From contig CAZMCH010000037.1 of the NCBI GenBank assembly GCA_964564735.1, positions 1-36,209 of the forward strand: a stretch of DNA of 36,209 nt. The letters run 5' to 3'. Under the pieces are notes generated by a model. It was not told where the DNA came from. It ran no database searches and worked only from the letters and a program-made list of their open reading frames with translations. Both the position numbers and the translations under genes were made by a program. The DNA comes from CAZMCH01 sp964564735. Lineage in GTDB: Bacteria; Poribacteria; DTPJ01. Each line of letters opens with the position of its first letter. Within the stretch, counting starts at the first letter, position 1. Below are positions 30,143 to 36,209 of the stretch, one piece after another.

Positions 30143-31315
30143 ATGTTGGAATTTGATAATGAAAGATCGGATGCGGAGGCGATGATTAAAGTCATAGGTG
30201 TTGGAGGAGCTGGGGGAAATGCAGTCAATACCATGATAGAAAACGCAATGGAAGGGGTTCATTTTGTTGCAGTAAATACAGATATTAAAGATTTGAGGAA
30301 GTGCAAAGCGCCAGAAAAGATACAGATAGGTGCTTCACTAACAAGAGGCTGGGGTGCAGGATCTGATCCTCAGTTAGGTCAGCGTTCTGCTCATGAAGAC
30401 CGTGAAAAACTTCAATCAGCAATAACAGGAGCAGATATGGTATTTATTACTGCTGGTCTTGGTGGCGGAACAGGAACAGGGGCATCACCTGTTATAGCTG
30501 AACTTGCAAGAAACGCAGGTGCGCTGACTGTTGCAGTAGTCACCAAGCCGTTTGAATTTGAGGGCAGAATAAGATACTCACAAGCGGAAGACGGGATAAA
30601 GGAACTAAAAAATCAAGTTGATGCGCTAATCATAATTCCTAACCAGAGGCTAATGGACGCTGTTCATCCAAGCACATCAATCATTGAGGCTTTCCACATG
30701 GCAGATGATATTCTATATCAAGGCGTTCAGGGAATATCAGACCTTATAATGAAGACTGGTTATATCGTTGTTGATTTTAACGATGTAAAAACCATTATGA
30801 CGGATGCAGGTAAGGCTCTCATGGGTATTGGAACAGAAACAGGCGAAAGCAGGGCAATAAGGGCGGCTCAAAAAGCTATATCAAGCCCATTGCTTGAAGA
30901 TACAAATCTACAAAGTGCAAAAGGTTTGCTTGTTAACTTTACTGGCTGTAAAGATATGACCTTGCATGAAGTCAACCAAGCCATGTCCCTTATTAATGAT
31001 GCTGTTGATCCAGAATCTCATGTTATATGGGGTATGATTATAGATGAAAACATGCAGGACACGGTGAAAGTAACTGTTATTGCTACTGGTTTTGATGGTG
31101 CAAGGAAAGAGAAAGTTGTTAGCGTAGCGGCGGATAAGGGGGATGACTGGGATATTGATGATATTCTCAAAGATAGTTTTGGGACTCGTGATTCATTTAG
31201 AAGAAAACGTAACCTTATGAGAGGTGGTATAGCTAAATCTAATGATCTCGAAGAAGAGCTAGAGATACCAACATTTTTGCGTAATAAGCTAAGGGAAAAG
31301 AAAGCGGAAGATTAA
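30143..31315 (+). CDS. ftsZ: FtsZ, tubulin-like division GTPase
   Basis: The ATG at 30143 gives MLEFDNE, like the MLEFE start of B. subtilis FtsZ; the frame is open to a TTG at 30122. The product has 390 residues. Tubulin marks: VIGVGGAGGNAVNTM (T1), AVNTDIKDL, the GTP loop AGLGGGTGTGASPVIA (T4), TKPFEFEGR, and NFNDVKTIMTDAG-type T7 loop (VDFNDVKTIM) with the catalytic aspartate. A short linker ends in the conserved C-terminal peptide ELEIPTFLRNK, which binds FtsA. The protein appears complete and active. A strong GAGAGGGGG sits 44-52 nt upstream of the ATG before a three-codon frame, an odd leader. Confidence 0.95.
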   Translation: MLEFDNERSDAEAMIKVIGVGGAGGNAVNTMIENAMEGVHFVAVNTDIKDLRKCKAPEKIQIGASLTRGWGAGSDPQLGQRSAHEDREKLQSAITGADMVFITAGLGGGTGTGASPVIAELARNAGALTVAVVTKPFEFEGRIRYSQAEDGIKELKNQVDALIIIPNQRLMDAVHPSTSIIEAFHMADDILYQGVQGISDLIMKTGYIVVDFNDVKTIMTDAGKALMGIGTETGESRAIRAAQKAISSPLLEDTNLQSAKGLLVNFTGCKDMTLHEVNQAMSLINDAVDPESHVIWGMIIDENMQDTVKVTVIATGFDGARKEKVVSVAADKGDDWDIDDILKDSFGTRDSFRRKRNLMRGGIAKSNDLEEELEIPTFLRNKLREKKAED

Positions 31316-31550
31316 AAAATATTCCTTAAGGCAAGAGAGTAGTATTATCATCCCCCAAAATATGCAGAAACGGCATAGAAAGTTTTTTTATCCCTTTTAT
31401 ATGCTGTTTTGCATCCCCCAGAAATGACGGGGCAATAAATCGTCCCGTCATTGCGCTATTTTTATCTTCTGATAAAATATCCTCTTAGGCTTGTATACTC
31501 ATAAATTCTTTACAGATAAATCGATAGGCTCTTAATATGACTATATCTTA
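31316..31550. repeat. intergenic stretch after ftsZ with hairpins and short direct repeats
   Basis: AATGACGGG (31423-31431) and CCCGTCATT (31444-31452) form a perfect 9-bp stem with a 12-nt loop, followed a few bases later by ATTTTTAT, so it could terminate the dcw transcript. Upstream, TATGC/GCATA with a 7-nt loop precedes a T7 run. CATCCCCCA occurs twice (31349-31357 and 31412-31420). Confidence 0.5.
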
Positions 31551-33179
31551 ATGAAAAAGCAAAGAGACAAACAAACCCAAGCAGAATATGGCATGGCATT
31601 TAAGCATATAGGAAGGACAAAGGTTGCTCTTGTTTTTCCCAACTCTTATTATTTGGGGATGTCTAGTCTTGGATTTCAGGTGATTTTAGACGAGTTCAAT
31701 AAACATCCAGATGTCTCATGTCAACGGGTTTTTTATCAAGAATCAGATGGTGTTCCAAAATCATTTGAGACACAGGAGAACTTAACAGAATTTGATATTG
31801 TTGCTTTTTCTGTATCTTTTGAACTAGATTATTTCAATGTTGCTAGTTGTATTAATAATTCAAAAATTCCGTTTTGGACAGAAAATAGAACATCAAAAGA
31901 CCCTTTAATAATTGCTGGTGGAATATGTCCGTCATTCAATCCAGAGCCTCTAGCTGATTTTATAGACGCATTTTTAATCGGTGATGGAGAAGAAATAATA
32001 CATGATTTTTTATCTGAATATCAAGATGGACAAAGACTAGACAGACAGGAACTTTTAGCAAGGCTATCTGAAATTGATGGAGTATATGTTCCTTCTTTGC
32101 ATAAGCCTATTTATAATGATGATGGGACTTTTGGCGGTCTTCATCCACAAGCAAATATAAAACGACGAATAGTTAGCGATCTTGATAATTTTGAGACAGT
32201 TTCTAAAATACTGACTCCTAATACCGAATTTTCTAATACATTCCTTATTGAAGTATCAAGAGGCTGTGTTCATAGATGTAAATTTTGTGTTGGAAGCCAT
32301 ATACAAAAATGTAGGTTCAGGTCATCAGATGCAATATTGAGGCTTGCTCAAAGTGAATTAGCCAAAAATGCTAGTAAAATAGGCTTACTTGGTTCATCTG
32401 TTACGGATCATCCACATATAGACAAAATAGTTACAAGTCTTGTAAACAATGGCAATAGGATAAGCGTTGCTTCTATAAGGGCAGATTCAATCAGTGATAT
32501 AGTATTAACAGCTTTGGCTTCTAGTGGATTAGAGACGATCACTCTTGCCCCGGAGGCTGGTTCTGATAGATTAAGAAGAATTATAGGCAAAGATATATCG
32601 CTTAATGTAATATTTGATGTTGCAAAAACTGCCTTAAATAAAGGTATATCAGGAATAAAGCTATATTTTATGATAGGTCTGCCAAGTGAAAACCAAAATG
32701 ATATTGAGAGCATTATATCAACAATAACAGAATTAAAAAAATTGATGATGGGCTATATAAGTGGCAATAAGATGCCTCATCTTACCGTCTCTGTTTCGCC
32801 ATTTGTTCCCAAACCCCAGACTCCTTTTCAATGGTGTGCGATGGAAGATGAGAAGATATTAACGCAAAAATTACAATATATAAGACGGGAAATTGGAAAA
32901 ATTGGCGGTATTAAATTCACTTCTGCCAGTGCAAAATGGTCAGCAATACAGGGCATTCTTGCAAGAGGTGATAGAAAACTTGGTAAAGTTTTAGCAGATA
33001 TACAGACAAAAAAATTTTCTTGGAACAAATCATTGGTATTCAATAATCTAAATTACGAATATTATCTTCAGAAAATAAGGAATTATGACGAAATATTATT
33101 TTGGGATCATATAGAAGCTTTATCTAGCAAAGAACGTCTAAAAAAACAATATATATCAGTGATTTCTGAATACCAATAA
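31551..33179 (+). CDS. B12-binding-domain radical SAM protein
   Basis: A 542-residue protein. Residues about 24-155 are a cobalamin-binding-like domain (VALVFPNSYYLGMSSLGFQ, LIIAGGICPSFNPEPLADF, FLIGDGEEII), without the DxHxxG histidine, so any cobalamin would bind base-off without that ligand. The radical SAM core follows, with the cluster cysteines C239, C243 and C246 in SRGCVHRCKFC, then LGLL-type strand, LAPEAGSDRLRRIIGKD and KLYFMIGLPSEN. It resembles the N-terminal part of the TIGR03960-type family. The reaction is unknown. It lies 235 nt after ftsZ with no ribosome site before the ATG, and is followed after 27 nt by the amidase gene. Confidence 0.85.
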   Translation: MKKQRDKQTQAEYGMAFKHIGRTKVALVFPNSYYLGMSSLGFQVILDEFNKHPDVSCQRVFYQESDGVPKSFETQENLTEFDIVAFSVSFELDYFNVASCINNSKIPFWTENRTSKDPLIIAGGICPSFNPEPLADFIDAFLIGDGEEIIHDFLSEYQDGQRLDRQELLARLSEIDGVYVPSLHKPIYNDDGTFGGLHPQANIKRRIVSDLDNFETVSKILTPNTEFSNTFLIEVSRGCVHRCKFCVGSHIQKCRFRSSDAILRLAQSELAKNASKIGLLGSSVTDHPHIDKIVTSLVNNGNRISVASIRADSISDIVLTALASSGLETITLAPEAGSDRLRRIIGKDISLNVIFDVAKTALNKGISGIKLYFMIGLPSENQNDIESIISTITELKKLMMGYISGNKMPHLTVSVSPFVPKPQTPFQWCAMEDEKILTQKLQYIRREIGKIGGIKFTSASAKWSAIQGILARGDRKLGKVLADIQTKKFSWNKSLVFNNLNYEYYLQKIRNYDEILFWDHIEALSSKERLKKQYISVISEYQ

Positions 33180-33206
33180 TCTATTATATCAAGCAATGGA
33201 GGTATT

Positions 33207-34433
33207 ATGAGACCTTTTTTAACAAATAAGCTTTATTATCAAATGATCTTTGTGGTCTCTGCTATTTTGATATTCAATTTTGTAATTGCTTCTGAAAGCT
33301 CAATAACGCTAAATTCTGATAAAGATTCCATAAAAATCGATTTTGTATCAATAAACACCAGTTTATTGCCTTTATATGAGGTTGTTTCTTATTATGAAGC
33401 CGATTTTCAGTGGGATTCAGCGCAAGAGCAAGTAAATATAAAAAGGGGCAATGTTAGTATAAATCTAACGATTGGTAACCCTCATATATTGGTAAACAAT
33501 AGTAAATTAAAACTTTTGACTGAACCACCAAATATATATCAGGGAGTTCCTGTTCTTTCTCCAAAAGATACCGCTACTATGTTATCTAATTTGATTCCAT
33601 CGATGATATTTACCTACAATGAATCGGAATCATCTATCACAGCAAAAAAGAACCTAGAATATGATTCATCAACAATAAATTCAGCAAAACCTAAAACTCA
33701 GTTTGATGATATTAATTTTAATGATGGATTTGATCTTCCCGGTAATTTTGACTTACGAACAGTTGTTATAGATGCTGGTCATGGCGGACATGACTCAGGT
33801 GCGAGTAGGTCTGGCGTTCATGAAAAAGACATAGTTCTTGATGTTGCCAAACGGCTTGGAAAATTGCTAAAAAATGAAAAATCACTTAATGTCGTTTTAA
33901 CAAGAGACACTGATGTATTTATTCCATTGCCTCAAAGGACGAGTATAGCAAATAGATACCCCCCTGATAGTACACTTTTTGTATGTCTGCATGTTAACGC
34001 TAGTCCTTCAAAATCAGGAGGAAGCGGGACAGAGACATACGTTTTTAATCTCGAGGCAACTGATGCAGAAGCAAGAGCATTAGCCAAAAGAGAAAATGCA
34101 GGAGAAGCAATGGACCTTACTATTATATTAAGTAGGTGCTATCATACAGGAACAGAACCATATAGCCTTGATATTGCAAAAAGAGTCCAAAGAACATTGA
34201 CATCACAACTTGGTCTTAGAGATCGTGGTGTTAGAAAAGCACCTTTTTATGTTCTTGCTGGAACAAAGATGCCTGCTATACTTGTAGAATTAGCTTATGT
34301 TTCAAATTCCGAAGAAAGACAAAGGATGCAGACAGATTCTTTTCGTCAGCAAACAGCAGAGGCTTTATATGATGCAATAATGGGATTTAAATCTGCAGTT
34401 AGCAAATCATTAGTAAAAGCAAAAGCAAATTAA
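33207..34433 (+). CDS. exported N-acetylmuramoyl-L-alanine amidase (Amidase_3)
   Basis: A 408-residue protein with GGAGG 6-10 nt before its ATG and a signal peptide or anchor (MIFVVSAILIFNFVIA, 13-28). Residues about 32-150 form a beta-rich module resembling the copper amine oxidase N-terminal-like or AMIN-type wall-binding domain. The catalytic domain spans about 184-397 with zinc ligands H192 (DAGHGGHDSG), E206 (HEKD) and H262 (LHVNAS), and catalytic E361 (ILVELAYVSN). It should cut the amide between MurNAc and L-Ala during cell separation or wall turnover. Position downstream of the dcw genes fits a role in division. It is followed by pgeF after 10 nt. Confidence 0.92.
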   Translation: MRPFLTNKLYYQMIFVVSAILIFNFVIASESSITLNSDKDSIKIDFVSINTSLLPLYEVVSYYEADFQWDSAQEQVNIKRGNVSINLTIGNPHILVNNSKLKLLTEPPNIYQGVPVLSPKDTATMLSNLIPSMIFTYNESESSITAKKNLEYDSSTINSAKPKTQFDDINFNDGFDLPGNFDLRTVVIDAGHGGHDSGASRSGVHEKDIVLDVAKRLGKLLKNEKSLNVVLTRDTDVFIPLPQRTSIANRYPPDSTLFVCLHVNASPSKSGGSGTETYVFNLEATDAEARALAKRENAGEAMDLTIILSRCYHTGTEPYSLDIAKRVQRTLTSQLGLRDRGVRKAPFYVLAGTKMPAILVELAYVSNSEERQRMQTDSFRQQTAEALYDAIMGFKSAVSKSLVKAKAN

Positions 34434-34443
34434 CAGAAAAATA

Positions 34444-35211
34444 ATGAAAATAGAATATCACTGGTTAGATAAAAGTTTTCCTCTAATCTGCGCTACTAGC
34501 ACAAGGCTTGGTGGCGTCAGCCCAAAACCATACAATACGCTTAATCTTGCCTATCATGTTGGCGACAATCCAAAAAATGTTATGAAAAATAGGGAGTTGT
34601 TTTGTCATGAATTAGGAATTGAGGCAAGTTCACTGGTATTGGCAAATCAAGTGCATGGTGATAGGGTAGAATTAATTGAAGATAAACTGGCGGGTTGCGG
34701 AGCCTATGGAATTGACAATGCGATACCCAATACAGATGCTATGATCACTATGTCAAATAAAGTCAGTATCGGAATAATGACTGCTGATTGTGTGCCAGTA
34801 ATGATATATGACCCTGTCAAATTTGCAATCGGAGTCGCACATGCTGGCTGGAAAAGCGCAATCCTTATGATTGCAAGCAAAGCCATTAAAAATATGAATG
34901 AAGCTTTTGGCACAAATCCATCTGATTGCATAGTCGCATTTGGTGCATCAATAAAGGCTTGCTGTTATGAAGTTGGGAAAGAAATTATTTCACAGTTTGA
35001 TGCTATATTCGGTGTTGGAAGATGCACAAAAGACAATAACCTTGATTTGCCGAAAGCTGTTGAGTTTCAGCTTATAGACATTGGCGTAAAAAAAGAGAAT
35101 ATATCATCAAATAATGTCTGTACAGCCTGCAATCTTGGTTTATATTATTCTCACCGTGCAGAAAATGGCGTTACTGGTCGGATGATGTCGGTGATGAGAT
35201 TGACAACTTAA
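34444..35211 (+). CDS. pgeF: peptidoglycan editing factor PgeF (YfiH/LACC1 family)
   Basis: A 255-residue protein with the family's metal-binding triad: H71 in ANQVHGDRV, C116 in MTADCVPVMIYD and H133 in GVAHAGWKS. TRLGGVS near the N-terminus and SHRAENGVTGRM near the C-terminus complete the pattern. In E. coli PgeF keeps serine from replacing L-Ala in the peptide stem by clearing wrongly made UDP-MurNAc-L-Ser; relatives are also described as purine nucleoside-cleaving or polyphenol oxidase enzymes. The wall-related neighbours favour the editing role. It follows the amidase after 10 nt and ends in a hairpin shared with the convergent anti-sigma gene. Confidence 0.92.
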   Translation: MKIEYHWLDKSFPLICATSTRLGGVSPKPYNTLNLAYHVGDNPKNVMKNRELFCHELGIEASSLVLANQVHGDRVELIEDKLAGCGAYGIDNAIPNTDAMITMSNKVSIGIMTADCVPVMIYDPVKFAIGVAHAGWKSAILMIASKAIKNMNEAFGTNPSDCIVAFGASIKACCYEVGKEIISQFDAIFGVGRCTKDNNLDLPKAVEFQLIDIGVKKENISSNNVCTACNLGLYYSHRAENGVTGRMMSVMRLTT

Positions 35212-35219
35212 ATAGGCAT

Positions 35220-35239
35220 TTCTAAATTCTAATTTAGAA
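35220..35239. terminator. hairpin between the convergent pgeF and anti-sigma-like genes
   Basis: TTCTAAATT (35220-35228) and AATTTAGAA (35231-35239) form a perfect but A+T-rich 9-bp stem with a 2-nt loop, 8 nt after the pgeF stop and before the convergent gene's end. A two-way terminator is plausible, though no long T-run follows. Confidence 0.4.
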
Positions 35240-35249
35240 TTCCTATTAG

Positions 35250-35957
35250 CTAATACCTTGCCCATTGAATCATAACAACGCCATTTTCAAAGATGTAAAG
35301 AGATAAATCCCCACCTATTGAACCCAATCCTGATTCAATATCGGCAAATAAAGTTCTTTCTATAAGTAATACCTTTGGCTTCTCTGATAGTTGAATGTCC
35401 TGATCTTTGAGAAGTTTTGCTAGATTTTGCCAGAATTCGTCATTCATTTTGGGATGCGATAATAACTTCGATATCTTTGGGCTTAAAAAAATCAAATGAC
35501 TATCAATATCATCCAAATTCGTATTAGAAAATATGCTACTATTTCGATCATTAGCCGAATCTTTTGCCTTCCATACTCGATAATCCACTCCGTTGATGCT
35601 GATAATATTAGATGGCGATTTTTTATAATGTGTCTGCCAAAAGAACAAGCTGAAAATAGAGAGCATTATAACTACCGTTACAATTATCCCTATTATTTTT
35701 AATGTTTTTGCCTGTCGAGAAGTAAATCTTTGTCCTAAATCAGAATCATACTCATCCATTGCTTGATGGGGTTCATGTTTTTCTTGGCGTTCTGAATGTG
35801 TTTCATGCCTCTCTTTATCAATCATCAGTGAAGTCCTAACCAGTTTTTGACATTTTCTACATGATTCAATATGAAACCTAATTTGCTCAATTTTATGACT
35901 ATCTTTAAGAGTCCCCTGAGTATAAGCAAATATTAAATCTTTATCAGGACAATTCAT
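35250..35957 (-). CDS. zinc-finger anti-sigma-like transmembrane protein
   Basis: The ATG at 35957 has GGAGG about 9 nt upstream, and the promoter's predicted start (about 36002) lies downstream of the only longer start (36008), so 35957 is well supported; 235 residues. The N-terminus has the H29-x3-C33-x2-C36 zinc motif of zf-HC2 anti-sigma domains (FHIESCRKCQKL). A charged, histidine-rich linker follows (H51, H54, H61, H64), then one membrane helix (IIGIIVTVVIMLSIFSLFFW, about 88-107) and an external domain of about 125 residues with no family I recognise. No sigma gene adjoins it in this window; its partner may be beyond the right edge or elsewhere. Confidence 0.7.
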   Translation of the reverse strand: MNCPDKDLIFAYTQGTLKDSHKIEQIRFHIESCRKCQKLVRTSLMIDKERHETHSERQEKHEPHQAMDEYDSDLGQRFTSRQAKTLKIIGIIVTVVIMLSIFSLFFWQTHYKKSPSNIISINGVDYRVWKAKDSANDRNSSIFSNTNLDDIDSHLIFLSPKISKLLSHPKMNDEFWQNLAKLLKDQDIQLSEKPKVLLIERTLFADIESGLGSIGGDLSLYIFENGVVMIQWARY

Positions 35958-36008
35958 GATAAAACCTCCATAAAACCCTATACCATTTTTGACAGATTTT
36001 AGATTCAT

Positions 36009-36037
36009 ATTATAAACTATGTATATTCTGCTGTCAA
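36009..36037 (-). promoter_or_regulatory. perfect consensus promoter of the anti-sigma-like gene
   Basis: On the minus strand TTGACA (36032-36037), a 17-nt spacer and TATAAT (36009-36014): both boxes match the sigma70 consensus exactly. Predicted start is near 36002, giving a leader of about 45 nt. Confidence 0.8.
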
Positions 36038-36132
36038 TTCAGGTGATTTTGGCATGATCAGAATACTTAAGTTCAGACATGAGTTCGGACAATTTATTAT
36101 CTGATTAAATTATCTATGGAAATACCTTTAAA

Positions 36133-36159
36133 TCTCCCTTTTGTAAAGGGAGACTTTTT
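36133..36159 (+). terminator. hairpin followed by a T-run near the right edge
   Basis: TCTCCCTTT and AAAGGGAGA form a perfect 9-bp stem with a 3-nt loop (36133-36153), followed by CTTTTTAGTTTT. It reads as an intrinsic terminator on the plus strand but no plus-strand gene precedes it, so it may be a dispersed repeat. A second perfect palindrome, CTTTGAAAA/TTTTCAAAG, follows at 36171-36190. Confidence 0.45.
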
Positions 36160-36209
36160 AGTTTTACTTACTTTGAAAAAGTTTTCAAAGGTAGAGATTA
36201 TTTAAATGT

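Overview
The window is A+T-rich bacterial DNA dominated by a complete-looking division and cell wall (dcw) operon, preceded by about 14 kb of accessory and metabolic genes. The organism cannot be named from sequence alone. A secreted LamG-fold protein, an ECF sigma factor fused to a Kelch propeller, a URO-D-family enzyme, and a C-terminal tag shared by several exported proteins together recall Candidatus Poribacteria or a related uncultured lineage; this placement is tentative. DAP-type MurE, FtsW and MraY point to an organism that makes peptidoglycan.

Layout. 1-3.5 kb (minus): a GatZ/KbaZ-like aldolase subunit, a URO-D-family protein and a secreted LamG protein. 3.9-5.8 kb (plus): a sigma-TM-Kelch fusion. 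5.8-6.7 kb (minus): a three-gene PIN toxin-antitoxin operon with its own promoter. 6.8 kb: an orphan copy of the Kelch protein's C-terminal tag. 7.2-8.8 kb (plus): a sugar-binding lipoprotein and an exported lamin-tail-domain (LTD) protein. 8.8-13.7 kb (minus): a RuBisCO-like protein, HicBA, an HNH remnant, a methyltransferase, and a sulfur/selenium group (cysteine desulfurase, YedF, DUF3343). 13.7-14.55 kb: a non-coding control region with a 16-bp palindrome, a near-consensus promoter, an array of MraZ-type boxes and a leader of about 550 nt.

14.55-31.3 kb (plus): mraZ-rsmH-ftsL-ftsI-murE-murF-mraY-murD-ftsW-murG-murC-ftsQ-ftsA-ftsZ. The cluster lacks murB and ddl and is interrupted twice. 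A GIY-YIG gene bounded by perfect 28-bp inverted repeats sits between murE and murF. A non-coding inverted-repeat element sits between mraY and murD. The ftsI product has lost key residues in all three transpeptidase motifs although the frame is open. 31.5-35.2 kb (plus): a B12-binding radical SAM protein, an N-acetylmuramoyl-L-alanine amidase and the peptidoglycan editing factor PgeF; the last two extend the cell wall theme. 35.2-36 kb (minus): a zinc-finger anti-sigma-like membrane protein behind a perfect consensus promoter.

Most notable points: the degenerate FtsI, the GIY-YIG repeat element, the shared C-terminal tag with its orphan DNA copy, and the dcw control region.
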